From Nansenia antarctica (lineage: Eukaryota; Chordata; Actinopteri; Argentiniformes; Microstomatidae), in NCBI GenBank assembly GCA_963989245.1, contig OZ022345.1, positions 26,339,347 through 26,403,346 of the forward strand: a stretch of 64,000 nt of DNA, in the 5' to 3' direction. Positions within the stretch are counted from its first letter, which is position 1. Each line of letters opens with the position of its first letter. Under the pieces are notes generated by a model. The model was not told where the DNA came from, ran no database searches, and saw nothing but the letters and a program-made list of their open reading frames with translations. Of the stretch, positions 1 to 10,316 are shown in pieces. The position numbers and the translations under genes are program-made.

Positions 1-475
1 GCTGTGATGCATTATGATGCATATATATATGTATAAAATCATTATCATTAATTTTAAGACATGTGGTGATTAACCGGTTTGCGTCCTAGAAAGGCGATGT
101 GAGCTTCTCATCAAATAAGGTAGGCCCAAGCAACAATTGAGTTGTTGGCAGATATTACAATTGGACCACGTTTGGCAGTGCATAGGCAGGGTTTTTCCTG
201 CATAGAGAATTATGAGGCGGCCGCCTCCGACAAAACTGCAATTGCGGCACTGCGCCGACGTGGTGGCGCGGGCGCTGTTTCGCAAATAAGTTAGCTTTCG
301 TTTTTGCTAGCGAAATAGCTGATAGTTGATGTTGACTGCTCAAGGAGAATACATATTTGAAAGTACAGAATGCCTGAGAGCCTTATATTGCATTATATTA
401 CATTATATTTTGATTGGTCATCTGGTGCCTGAATATTCTGTTTTCCTTTTAGGTGGACCTTTTCTGATATTGTTG
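1..475. other. AT-rich stretch without a recognised gene
   Basis: I see no exon, RNA gene or transposon end here. Short open frames on the - strand lack recognisable domains and look like chance. The stretch is the left flank of the hAT element that follows. Confidence 0.5.
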
Positions 476-483
476 GCTTAGGC

Positions 484-2934
484 CAGTGGTTCCCAAACCT
501 TTTCAATCAGGCCCCCCTTGGGTAATTGGAAATATTTTCGAGCCCCCCCTAACCCGGTTCCCACCTAGATTGATATAATTAATTGTATAAAGTTGTAAAA
601 ACATTACATTTTCTCTTCTAATAATAACAAGACACATACAGTATATCCAACTATAGTTTTATATTTTATTATGGTTTGAAAAGGAACATAAGTGCTTGGC
701 AAATGATCCTGTGCCACTGAAATATTCAACATATCAACATTAACTAATTTCTACTGCATCACTATTCTTACTCCTCACATTTCTATCACAATTACGATCA
801 ATGACTTGTGTGTGCTTGCTTTGCCTTGCAAATCTTCTCAAAGCGGGGTTGTTGTTTTGAGACTGCCACTCTCAGTTCATTCTCAATGTTCAACTTCGAC
901 CTGTATTTGCTTTTGATAGCAGCAACAGCAGAAAAGCCTATCTCACACAGGTACGATGTTGCAAAAGGCAGCAGTATTCCCACAGCTTTCTGTCCAATGA
1001 GAGGGTAGTCCTTCTCCACTCCAATCCAAAACCCAGCCAAAGTCGTGGATGTGAACTGCAGCCTCATGGTTGACTCTGAAGTCATGTCGATGTACTGTTC
1101 CTCTTCCGCAGTGCTGAACATGGCAGGTGGTGGTGCAACAAATGGATCTCTAATCCAGTCGTATTTGGCACTGTCATCCACAGAGAAGTATTTCTGGAAG
1201 CTTTGTTTCAGGGCTGAGATGTGCTCTCTCATACATGGAACCACTGTGCTCTGCAGCTCATTGGTCTCGATGAATGCCTTCAGATTCCCAAATGAGTCGA
1301 TGTCCCCCTGTTCAAGTCTCCTGCCCCACATGTCCAGTTTCCGTGTGAAAGATTGTATCCTGTCTGCCAGATGTGGAAGGTGTGTGTTGTTGCCCTGCAA
1401 CTGTAGATTCAATTCATTGAGCTTCTCAAACATGTCGCTTAGGTAGGCCAATTTCATGAGGAAGTCTTCATCATTAAACTTGCTGGCAAGTTCGTTCCCT
1501 TCCTCCTCCAAGTAGATTCGGATCTCATCTTTCAGCGATAGCACCCTGGACAGCACCTTTCCGCGAGAGAGCCAACGCGACTCGCTGTGAAATAGCACGG
1601 CTGTGTGCTCGGAGCCCATCTCCTCGCACAAAGCGGAAAAAATGCGAGCTTTCAGTGGTCTTGTTTTTATGTAATTGACGGTGGTGATAACATGAGACAA
1701 AACGTCATTCAACTCTGGACTCAGCTGCTTTGACGCGAGTGCCTCCCTGTGTATTATGCAGTGAGTCCACACTGCTTTCGGTGCAACGCGCTTGATGAGC
1801 GTCTGGAGCCCTCCCCGTTTTCCTGCCATGGCCTGGGCACCGTCGGTGCATATCCCCACACAGTCCTCCCATTTCAGATCGGCTTCACTCAGGTATTTGT
1901 CTATGATTTTGAACAGTTCATCAGCTGTTGCTCTGTTTGGGACATAGTTGCAAAATAGCAAATCCTCGCTCAAACCCTCCGCATCAATGTATCTGACATA
2001 CGCTATTAACAGACAGTCCTTGTTACTATCTGTGGCCTCGTCTACCTGGAGCGCAAAGCATTGGTCTTTTATTTTCTCAACAAGCTGCTCTTTCATGTCT
2101 TCTGAGATGTCATTGATGCGTCTCGCAATAGTGTTGTTTGACAGGGGGATAGCTTTGAGTTTTTGGGCTGTTGCCTCGTCTATCATATGTGAAACCATAT
2201 CTATTGCAGCAGGGAGTATTAACTCCTCAGCGATGGTGTGTGGTTTTTTAGACTGGGCGATACGAAATGCCACTTTGTAGGAGGCAAGTTGAGCATTAGA
2301 CGTAACAGATGCTGTTTTAACGAAACGGCTCTGCTGACCACGGTATTCTTGGAGTTTTCTCTTGAAGAAATCGAGGGGCTTCTTCACATCAGTCGGGTGT
2401 GTGGTCTCCAAGTGACGTTTCAACTTGCTAGGCTTCATGCTTTCTGCCGCTAAAGTTTTGAGACAGAGGACACACAGTGGTCGTTCCTCCGCACCGACCA
2501 CATTAGACGTGAAGCCCAGGGAGAGGTATGTATCGTCATACTTTCATTGACTTTGGCTTTGGGACGTTTGTCATGGGCTCCTTCGCTTTTCGTTTAGCTT
2601 CTGGCTCTTTCATAAACTTATCCATTGTTGTTGTTGCTGCTAGATAGCTGGAGGAGGGAGTGCGCGTGTCAATGACGTGAATGGAGCGCGCGTCAATGAC
2701 GTGAATGGAGCCCCCTCGCTGCCTCTTTGTTACAGTTTATGGCCTGCGCTCCATTCAGGTTCTCATTTTTATCATCCAACGCCCACAACACCCCTGATGG
2801 TAACCTTAAGCAAGCAGTGTTTGTTTACAGCTCTTGTGTGTGCATTTTTTTCCCCTCCCATATTATTTCTGCGCCCCCCCTGCAGTACCCCCGCGCCCCA
2901 CTAGGGGTCGCGACCCACAGTTTGGGAAACGCTG
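484..2934 (-). mobile_element. hAT DNA transposon with 8-bp TSD
   Basis: Both ends are visible. The left end reads CAGTGGTTCCCAAACC and the right end, reverse-complemented, reads CAGCGTTTCCCAAACT, an imperfect terminal inverted repeat. The element is bounded by the perfect 8-bp direct repeat GCTTAGGC at 476-483 and 2935-2942, the target duplication length of hAT elements. It holds one long transposase ORF on the - strand. The region between the ORF start and the right end contains a short direct repeat, 'gtcaatgacgtgaatggagc', at about 2670-2712. At 2.45 kb it is short for an autonomous hAT but contains nearly the whole coding part. Confidence 0.93.
798..2625 (-). pseudogene. hAT transposase (ZBED5/SCAND3-like), broken near the N terminus
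   Basis: A 567-codon open frame ends at 798. From N to C it shows the end of a BED-type zinc finger (CVLC, then KLKRHLETTHP), a DDE-type RNase-H-like core (ALQVDEATD, then CTDGAQAMAG) with the hAT insertion domain, and a C-terminal dimerisation region (the LPFATSYLCEIGFS segment). It resembles the domesticated vertebrate ZBED5/SCAND3 group. The open frame begins at GTG, not ATG. The natural ATG appears to be at 2625, in another frame: that frame reads a lysine-rich leader (MDKFMKEPEAKRK) and stops at TGA 2538-2536, next to where the main frame reads YDDTYLSLGF. A single-base change between the two therefore separates the start from the rest. Known for the family: these proteins cut and paste the element. 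Inferred: this copy is inactive unless the shift is an assembly error. Confidence 0.85.
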
Positions 2935-2942
2935 GCTTAGGC

Positions 2943-3841
2943 TATGATAGAGCGTCTCTTCTATCATGTAGCCAATAATTTCATCATTCTTGCATTGTGT
3001 TTTTGTTAAAAATGGCATGGGATAATGTGTACTGAGAAAAGTAAAATTTTGCCTTCAACCTTCAACTTACCACCACCTTAAAGCGGACAAAAGGCACTGG
3101 AGAACACATACATTCACACCCTTTAATGAAGCAAACTAATTGTGGTGGTTCTGGGCACAGAGGGAGGTCAGCACACGTAGCTCCCCCTGCCAGTCACCAT
3201 CATTTATATTTGTATAGAATTACATAATTGATGGGCTGAGGCTAGTTATGTTACAGTATGTATATCAGGGCAGACTCTGTGCTCACCACTTATATTGTAT
3301 TTAGAGTCTTGTCCTGTGTTATATGACGATATATTACATGTATTGTTGGCCTGTGTATAGTACTGTGAAATCAAATCCCCCCTGGGACATTAAACAAACT
3401 TAGTTAGTTAGCGTTACATCTTAGGATATATTTGAGTCATGTTCTGTATACATACATACTACCATAAGGGCATACTTAATGTGGTTACTCCATGTTTACT
3501 AGCTGTAACATTAACGTTACATCATTCTTTTTCACTTGTTACTCAGTCAACCAGAGTGCAGATATCAAAGACTATCAGCCTGTTATTCACTTTATTTGTA
3601 TAAAGTGAATAACCACTTCATTCCATCTGTTTTTCAAATAAAGTCCATTCCATTCCATTCCATTCCATTCCATTCCATAAGTATTATCCTTTGTTTGATT
3701 TCTTACCATGTACCGTAACAGTACCTTGCTATGTTTCATTTTCATTATAACATAACGTTATGTTATGATAGCCAGCTAGCATTAGCCAACCGGAAAAGTA
3801 GTGTCAGTGAGTCAGTCACCTTTCTAATAAGATTCACAAAC
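2943..3841. other. Non-coding stretch with (CCATT)n
   Basis: No gene is seen. A pentanucleotide array of CCATT lies at about 3641-3677. Around 3360-3400 the text 'cccccctgggacattaaacaaac' resembles LINE 3' tails but is too short to assign. An AT-rich inverted segment, 'cataacgttatgttatg', lies near 3751. Confidence 0.5.
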
Positions 3842-3956
3842 CTGAAACATCATCTATGTCATCACTGCTGGTGATGTCATTGTTGTCAGCTGCTGATACG
3901 GCTGCTGCAACAGTTCTTGGCGCTTGTTTTGTTGAAAACAACTTTCGGATATCCAT
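3842..3956 (-). pseudogene. Possible first coding exon of a hAT-type (ZMYM1-like) transposase
   Basis: On the - strand an ATG at 3956 opens with MDIRKLFSTKQAPRT, followed by an acidic, serine-rich stretch (SSDDIDDVSG). Openings of the form MDIRKFF are common in vertebrate ZMYM1-like or TTF-type hAT transposases. The frame runs into a TTTCAG|GTTTGT junction (donor at 3841-3840) and stops soon after if unspliced. No partner exon is found nearby, so this is probably an isolated relic. A host exon cannot be excluded. Confidence 0.35.
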
Positions 3957-3979
3957 CCTTACACTTTTGCAAGTCAGGC

Positions 3980-3982
<3 letters not shown>

Positions 3983-4058
<76 letters not shown>

Positions 4059-4060
4059 AA
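3983..4060. repeat. (GT)n followed by (GA)n microsatellite
   Basis: About 28 GT units run into about 9 GA units. This is a simple sequence repeat and open frames that cross it are artefacts. Confidence 0.95.
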
Positions 4061-4333
4061 CAAAGAGAGAGCGCTTTTGGCATCAGAAGGTTTTTGTAGG
4101 TAGCCTACTTCTCTAAAGAGCATTATTACTGTAACTTAGTTGGCACTGTATCTCGGATGTGATGCTGCTGTTGCTGCAGTGTGAACTATTGATGGGTATA
4201 GGCCCTAGACCTAATGGATTTATTAGCCCCCCCACTCAGTATCACCACCAGCCGCCACTGATTATAATCATTTTTATTATTTTGGGGGGGTAAAAAAAAT
4301 GGAGCACCGGAGACCAGACAAAACTCAGACGGA

Positions 4334-4398
4334 TGACGTCATAATCACAACAGTCGAGATGACATAATAACGTCACAATCAAATGTGGGTTTATAAAA
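4334..4398 (+). promoter_or_regulatory. Candidate CRE plus TATA promoter
   Basis: A perfect palindromic cAMP response element, TGACGTCA, lies at 4334-4341. A CRE half-site (CGTCA) is at 4371-4375 and TATAAAA at 4392-4398. About 50 bp after the TATA box comes a consensus splice donor (ACAAG|GTAAGC at 4453). The spacing fits a transcription start near 4422-4430 and a very short first exon. Short CRE/TATA promoters are often tissue-restricted; that is inference. No downstream element was identified. Confidence 0.5.
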
Positions 4399-4424
4399 GG
4401 CAATCGATCCAGTTTGATGTCAGT

Positions 4425-4452
4425 ATCACAAGGATCAACACGCTATCACAAG
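4425..4452 (+). other. Candidate non-coding exon 1
   Basis: This is the stretch between the predicted start (about 30 bp after the TATA box) and the donor ACAAG|GTAAGC. It has no ATG. The intron that follows contains the segment 'gtgtgtgtgcgcgcgctgag' at about 4507-4526, also found just downstream of the next two candidate exons. This suggests exon 1 belongs to the same repeated exon-intron series. Confidence 0.4.
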
Positions 4453-4867
4453 GTAAGCGCCTGTGGACGGGGACGGGGGGGGGGGTCTGGATGTGGCTGC
4501 GCGGGTGTGTGTGCGCGCGCTGAGTGTCAAAGTCTAACTCGTTTATTGTTTGAAAGTGATCAAAAGTGTATGCCAACAGAGATTCTTATATAAAGAAGCT
4601 TTTGCTTTACAACCCGACGTCCTAGACATTTTTTGAAGGTAGAAATACGAAAAGGATAATGGCTTTTTGGCACGTTGCACCTGCAACTGATGCTTCAATC
4701 ACAATGTCACGCAATATCAACGTCAGTCACTTTTGAAGTTCAAACAGCCTCACAGTCATCCATGAACTCATAGGGGACAAGTCATTCTATAATAATAATA
4801 ATATAAATATAAAATACGTCATTTCACATTCTCTTCCTTGTTCAGTTGTTTGTAGAAAGTTATAGAC

Positions 4868-5049
4868 ATGCCAAATAAGAAGAAGAACGAGGGAGATGAC
4901 TTCAATTTCCAGTCTGCTTGGCAGCTTGAAAAGGAGTTTCACAATGACTACATCGCCTTAACCAAATCTCTGGACGCCCGTGGTAACAACAAGGCCCAGG
5001 GAGCGGCCCCACAGGCCCACAGAGCAGCCAGCCCGGAGGACCAACCCAG

Positions 5050-5051
<2 letters not shown>
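4868..5051 (+). CDS. Candidate coding exon 2 of an unrecognised gene
   Basis: The acceptor is TTTGTAG| with the exon starting at 4856; the ATG is at 4868. The exon encodes about 61 residues, opening MPNKKKNEGDDFNFQSAW and ending in an alanine/glutamine-rich part (AAPQAHRAASPEDQPR). It ends AGAG|GTGTGT at 5051 in phase 1, and the donor is the first unit of a (GT)n array. The product is hydrophilic, with no signal peptide and no domain I recognise. Upstream (4769-4850) and downstream (5094-5205) intron sequence closely matches that around exon 3, although the coding parts differ. Alternatively it could be part of an undescribed repeat. Confidence 0.45.

Positions 5052-5105
<54 letters not shown>
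5052..5105. repeat. (GT)n microsatellite at the exon 2 donor
   Basis: About 26 GT units begin exactly at the predicted splice donor, then pass into GCGCGC and 'gctgagtagagatcaacgtg', the conserved downstream flank. Confidence 0.95.
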
Positions 5106-5110
<5 letters not shown>

Positions 5111-5205
5111 CTGAGTAGAGATCAACGTGGGTCTTTAATTACCGGAGAGTCTTGAATTACAGATTTGCGCTTTAAAAATGTGCCTTGACAAGTAAAAGTC
5201 TATGT

Positions 5206-5610
5206 GTTCTGTAAATTTCTTTTATTTATCTATTTTGTGTTGGAAGTACTAGACATAATGCAAGAAACAGATCAGTATTCTTGCTAAAATTGATTTATTA
5301 ATGTACTATGTTATAAGAATGTTCATGCATACATTCTAAATATTCCATTTGATGTCATAATACACTCCAGCAGACATCATACATTGCAGTTAATGGAAGT
5401 TATAGATTGCACAGTAAAATTCTAGAATGATTTGCAGAAATATTTTACTCCTGAAATTGAAAACATCACAACCATAACAAGGCCAAAATGGATAACAGAA
5501 TAAGGGAAGGCAGATCTACATACCACAATATACATACTACACTTAACAATAAACTTAATACAGCTGAAAATAATATTAGGTGTAAATGGATTGTATTAAT
5601 AGGATTGTTG
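5206..5610. other. Intron 2, AT-rich, no gene seen
   Basis: AT-rich sequence without recognisable exons or transposon ends lies between the conserved downstream flank of exon 2 and the 21-bp minisatellite. Confidence 0.5.
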
Positions 5611-5800
5611 TAACTTTATCGGTTACATGATTAACTTTATAGGTTACATGATTAACTTTATATGTTACATGATTAACTTTATCGGTTACATGATTCACTT
5701 TATAGGTTAAATGATTAACTTTATCGGTTACATGATTAACTTTGTAGGTTACATGATTAACTTTATAGGTTACATTATTGATTAATATGTTACATGATTG
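5611..5800. repeat. 21-bp minisatellite
   Basis: About nine imperfect copies of a 21-bp unit, aactttataggttacatgat plus t, are arranged in tandem. The variable positions are mainly in 'tatagg/tatcgg/tatatg'. One related partial copy recurs in intron 3 at about 6568-6597, which supports duplication of a larger unit. Confidence 0.85.
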
Positions 5801-6039
5801 AAAATTAAAAGAGATTTAATTAATATGTTACATAACTTAAAGAAGTACATTTCTGTTGTATTGACTAAGAATAGGTAGAACTGCAGGTCCCAGAAGCCCT
5901 TGCGGCAAGACGTCATAGAAGTTGACAGTTTAGTTTGTTGGTTTTGAGAAATGACTAGGGGACAAGTCATTATATAATAATAATATATCAATCTAAAATA
6001 CGTAATTTCACATTCTCTTCCTTGTTTTTCATATTGTAG

Positions 6040-6384
6040 CCATGTATAACAATAGCTCAAGAACGACAAGAAGGAAGCATGAGCAGAAAGCGCGCTTTCA
6101 GGAGGCTGCTAAGCTGAAGGTGGACAGAACTATTACGACTTCATATGCCAATGTGCTGGAGGTAAGCATTCCGCAGATACAGGCACCCCAGAGAGCAGCG
6201 AGCCAGGCCGAGAGAGCAGCCCCCCAGGTCCAGAGAGCAGCCCCCCAGGTCCAGAGAGCAGCCCCCGAGAAGGAGAAGTCTCGTACGGACCCGATGTGTG
6301 AGCGTGTGCTGGTGGGGATGAAGGAGAAGTTGAGGGCCCGATTGGAGGCCAAGAACTCTGAGTTTGAAGCCGAGAAGGCCAGAG
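6040..6384 (+). CDS. Candidate coding exon 3 of the same gene
   Basis: The acceptor is CATATTGTAG|CC at 6039/6040. With a phase-1 junction the first codon is G|CC, followed by ATG TAT AAC, so the frame from exon 2 continues open. The 345-nt exon is symmetrical (1-1) and ends AGAG|GTGTGT at 6384. It encodes a basic, glutamine/alanine-rich segment: RTTRRKHEQKARF near the start, a repeated APQVQRA heptad-like motif in the middle, and a predicted helical, charged end (MKEKLRARLEAKNSEF). No known domain is recognised. The flanks are near copies of those of exon 2. Confidence 0.45.

Positions 6385-6433
<49 letters not shown>
6385..6433. repeat. (GT)n microsatellite at the exon 3 donor
   Basis: The array starts exactly at the predicted donor, as after exon 2, and is followed by the same 'gctgagtagagatcaa' flank. 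Confidence 0.95.
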
Positions 6434-6436
<3 letters not shown>

Positions 6437-6668
6437 TGAGTAGAGATCAATGTGGGTCTTGTGTGTAAATTACCAGAGAGTCTTGAATTACAGATTTTCG
6501 CTTAAAACATTTGCCTTGACAAGTAAAAGTCTATGGGCTTGACGGCCCGCCTGTATTAATAGATTGTTGTAACGTTATAGGTTACATTATTAACTTTAAT
6601 TGGTCCCAGACGGCCTTGCGGCAAGACGTCATAGAAGTTGACAGTTTAGTTTGTTGTTTTTGAGAAAT

Positions 6669-9600
6669 GCAAGAAAATGCAAGAAAATCAAGCCCCTCGG
6701 AGTACTGCCTGTGGATGTACAACACAATGGTCAACAATGCATTTTGGACTTGTACGTCGTAAGAAGAGGAGGACCAGCGTTGTGGGGGCGAGACTGGCTG
6801 AGGAAGCTGCAGCTGGACTGGAAATCCATTAAGAGCCTGCAGGTGGCGCCAAACCCCACTCACAAGTCCACAGAGGTGAAACTGGTGAAAGTCTTGGATG
6901 CCGCAGCACCTGTATTTCCAAGACGGCCGTTGTCCCAGTAGCAAAGAAGTCAGGGGCAGTGAGGCTGTGTGGAGACTTCAAGATCAGGGGTAGTGGTGGT
7001 CTAGTGGATAGTGAGTTGGACTTGTGAACGGAAGGTTGTGAGTTCAAATCCCACCTGAAGCCACACCACTACTAGTGTGCCCTTGGGTAAGGCACTTAGC
7101 CCTCAGTTACTCCAGGGGGAATGTCCCTGTAATTCGTAATTGTAAGTCGCTTTGGATAAAAGCGTCTGCTAAATGGCAAAATTATTAATTATTATTAGAT
7201 CACCATCAAACCTGTGCTACAAGCAGAACAATATCCATTACCCAGGATTGAGGACATCTTCGCAAACCTGGCCGGTGGAAAACGGTTCACCAAGGTGGAC
7301 CTGGCTGAAGCCTATCTACAGATGGAGATAGAAGAAGACTCGAAGATGTTCCTGACGATAAACACTTTGAAAGGCCTGTACCGATACAACAGGCTGGTCT
7401 TCGGAGTGGCCTCTGCCCCGGCCATATGGCAGCGAGCCATGGATCAGGTGTTACAAGGGATTCCAGGCACACAGTGCTACTTAGATGATATCATTGTGAC
7501 AGGGGCCAACGATAACGAACACCTGGAGAACCTCCAGAAGATCTTACAGAGACTTCAAGACTACGGACTCCGGGCCAGACGTGACAAGTGTGAGTTTTTT
7601 AAATCATGTATCACATACTGTGGCCACACCATCGATGCACAGGGCTTGCATAGATGCAAAGAGAAAATCGAGGCCGTCATGGAGGCTCCTCAGCCACAGG
7701 ATGTACAGCAGCTGAGGTCGTTTCTCGGATTCATCAACTACTACAACCGGTTTCATTCCTAACCTGTCCACGGTGCTCTACCCGTTGAACCAACTACTTC
7801 AGGCAGAACGGAAATGGAAATGGACCACAGAATGTGAACAGGCCTTCCAGGAAGTGAAGAAGCTTGTGACATCGGAGACAGTACTCACACACTACGACCC
7901 CTCCTTGCCTGTGAAGTTAGCATGCGACGCTTCGCCGTATGGTATAGGAGCCGTTATGTCACATGTGATGCGGGACGGGACCGAAAGACCAATAGCGTTC
8001 GCCTCACGCTCCCTGGCCCCGGCCGAGAAGAATTACTCTCAAATAGACAAGGAGGCGTTGGGCCTGGTCTGGGGCGTAAAACGGTTTAACCAGTACCTGT
8101 ACGGCAGGGAGTTCATCCTGGTGACTGACCATCAACCGCTGGTCTCGATATTCAACCCCCAGAAGGCGATTCCCGTGACAGCTGCAGCACGGATGCAACG
8201 CTGGGCCCTGTTCCTAGGAGGGCACCGGTACAAGATCGAATTCAAGAGAACACTGCAACACGCCAACGCAGACGGGTTGTCCCGGCTGCCACTTGACACA
8301 GCAACAACGACAAAGGGGGACAAGGAACCGGTGGAGATGTTCACACTCATGCAACTCGAAAGCCTCCCGGTGACGGCGGAAATGATTGAGAGAGAGACCC
8401 GGAAAGATGCAACTCTCTCACAAGTGTACAGAGCAACGCAGACTGGCTGGACAACCCACGAAGGGTCTCCCCTCACTCCCTATTACCGACGTAGGGACGA
8501 GCTCACCATTGACTCTGGATGCCTTATGTGGGGAATGAGGATCGTCATCCCCACCAAGCTCAGGTCCAGGGTGCTGGAAGAGCTACACAGTGGCCATCTG
8601 GGAGTGGTGAAGATGAAAGCACTCGCCAGGAGCTACGTCTGGTGGCCGGGGATTGACCAACAGATAGAACAGCTCGCCATGCATTGCTCTGGCTGCCAGC
8701 GTGTACAGAATGAGCCGACAGTTGCACCTCTCCATGCCTGGGAATGGCCTGCATCGCCATGGCAACGTATCCACATTGATTTCGCCGGTCCATTCATGGG
8801 GACAACATTCCTAGTGGTGGTCGATGCATGTTCAAAGTGGCCAGAAGTGTTCACCATGAGCTCCACGACAACAGCCCACACGATCGACGTGTTGAGAAGC
8901 CTCTTTGCAAGAACTGGTATCCCCGAACAGTTGGTGAGTGACAATGGTCCTCAATTCACGGCTAATGAATTCCTGAAGCTCAATGGAATTCGCCACATAA
9001 CATCAGCCCCCTATCATCCGGCTACCAACGGGCTCGCCGAGAGGTTCGTACAAACCCTAAAACAAGGTCTGCGAGCTATGGCAGATGCCTCTCTCTCTCT
9101 ACGTCAGAAGCTGGCCAATGTCCTGTTTGCCTACCGTAACGCCACTCACGCTACTACCAACCGGACACCCGCCATGCTGTTCCTGGGACGTGGGTTACGC
9201 TCAAGACTGGACTTGCTTAAGCCAAATCTGCGGCGGACTGTAATGGATCGGCAGATCAGACAGGGTCTAAGGGCGCACGACAGGGAAACACGTCAACTAG
9301 AGATAGGACAGACTGTGCTGGCCAGGGATTACCGTGGAGAACACAAGTGGGTGCCCGGCATAATCAAAGAAAGACAAGGGCCCTTGTCCTACACTGTAGA
9401 AGTAGCTCCTGACACTGTCTGGCGACGCCACCTTGACCAACTACGGAGGTCAGAGGTACGCACTGCAGAAGAGGTGGTGGATCCTGCTACACGTATCACC
9501 GCTGCTCAGGAGAGCCTGAGCCTGCCTACCTCCAACACTGCTCAGGAGAGCCTGGGCCTGCCGACCTCCGGCCGTGAAACGGGGTGTCTGCCTAGCCCTG

Positions 9601-9722
9601 GTCGGCCCCTGACCCCACGCCTGGGTCTCCCTGCTGGTGGTGCGAGCCCGGGGGTCACCCCCCCGGAGGAGAGACGTTATCCAACACGCACCCACAGACC
9701 TCCAGACAAACTATCTCTCTGA
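6669..9722 (+). pseudogene. pol: Gypsy pol, interrupted (protease end, RT, RNase H, integrase)
   Basis: The frame at 6669-6941 carries the end of the protease region (GPALWGRDWL) and the linker to RT. It is interrupted by a frame change near 6915-6930 and by a SINE at 6987-7196. RT resumes at 7203, with FTKVDLAEAY and the catalytic CYLDDII (about 7480-7500). One extra C in 'cggtttcattcc' (about 7751-7756) shifts the frame before 7773. The 649-codon downstream frame is open: RNase H (LACDASPYG, FILVTDHQPL), integrase zinc-binding HHCC (HSGHLG to CSGCQ, about 8590-8700), catalytic D, D, E (HIDFAGP, SDNGPQF, NGLAERF), then a proline-rich tail. The integrase part looks intact; the whole polyprotein cannot be made. 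Confidence 0.88.
6987..7196 (+). mobile_element. tRNA-derived SINE inserted in gypsy RT
   Basis: The 210-bp insert is flanked by the direct repeat AGATCA (6981-6986 and 7197-7202). Removing it restores a continuous RT coding context. It has Pol III promoter-like boxes: an A box in 'ggtctagtggatagtgag' near 7000-7020 and a B box 'gagttcaaatccc' at about 7040-7052. Its 3' part, 'gtaagtcgctttggataa' then 'gcgtctgctaaatg', nearly matches the 3' end of the L2-like LINE at 51994-57079, which is how LINE-dependent SINEs recruit their partner's reverse transcriptase. Confidence 0.88.
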
Positions 9723-9834
9723 ATAAGACACTAGTGTGTTTAGTTATCCGTTTAAAGCAAGGGTATTGTTAGTTATGTTCAACCTAGTAAATGCTATGGT
9801 GTTTAATGTTGTTGTTATCTAGAAGGGGAGGAGT

Positions 9835-10067
9835 TGTAGAGTATTTGGGTTTGCATCTATTGCTCTAGCATTGTTTATTCTACCTGGCCTGAGTACGTTA
9901 CGTCACTACGTTATTACGTACCTGTTGGACGTACCTCCCAGCATTCCTATGTAGGACGTGACATGCAATGTAACGTTGTCATTACTCCAAGTAAAGAAGC
10001 TAGTAAACTACAGTCCGTTTCTCCGTGTTTATTTGAGTAGCCTACTAACCACAGTAGGTACACAACA
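9835..10067 (+). repeat. 3' LTR of the gypsy element
   Basis: It begins TGTAGAGTATTTGG directly after the polypurine tract and ends GTACACAACA, giving TG/CA ends and 233 bp. I see no clear AATAAA inside. No matching 5' LTR is in the window. Confidence 0.75.
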
Positions 10068-10266
10068 GTAACGTCCAGAATTAAAGTGAATATCCAGTGT
10101 AGGCCAACACATTTTTTTATATAAAGAAGCTTTCGCTTTATAACCCGACGTTCTAGCCATCATTTAGGAAGGTATAAAATACTACAAGGATACGGATTTT
10201 TGGCCGTATCCTTGTAGTAATTTCACATTAAGTAATTTCACATTCCTTCCATTTTTTATATTGTAG

Positions 10267-10316
10267 CAATGAGCCAGTTCTTTGTCTCTGAAAACTATAC
10301 ATATTCATGTGTGTGA
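10267..10316 (+). CDS. Candidate last coding exon (exon 4)
   Basis: The acceptor is TATATTGTAG|CA at 10266/10267. In phase 1 it reads G|CA, then ATG AGC CAG, and encodes a short C-terminal peptide ending YTYSCV before TGA (10314-10316). Its upstream flank (aatttcacattccttcc at about 10230) matches the pre-acceptor sequence of exons 2 and 3. A segment at 10117-10160 (ataaagaagctttcgcttta) matches one in intron 1 at 4591-4610. The 3' end of the transcript is not defined. Confidence 0.35.

Larger units (their letters stand above)
6668..10067 (+). mobile_element. 5'-truncated Ty3/Gypsy LTR retrotransposon
   Basis: Pol runs from the end of protease through reverse transcriptase, RNase H and integrase. 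A purine-rich tract (agaaggggaggag, 9821-9833) and an LTR (TGTAGAG to ACACAACA) follow. No 5' LTR, gag or protease active site is present, so the copy is 5'-truncated at about 6668. It lies in intron 3 of the candidate gene, same strand. The pol type resembles the K02A2.6-like polyproteins of fish Gypsy elements. Breaks: a SINE within RT and a frameshift at about 7756. Confidence 0.85.

Noticed and set aside
3886..4116. Frames running through the (GT)n/(GA)n repeat on both strands
   Set aside because: Most of the translated product is repeat-derived (VCVCV or THTHT).
5782..6069. Open frame of 95 codons on the - strand
   Set aside because: It overlaps the minisatellite and the candidate intron/exon on the other strand and has no recognisable domain.
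7010..7060. A functional tRNA gene at the A/B boxes
   Set aside because: The cloverleaf is degenerate, it carries a LINE-type tail and TSD, and sits in a gypsy RT; it is a SINE.
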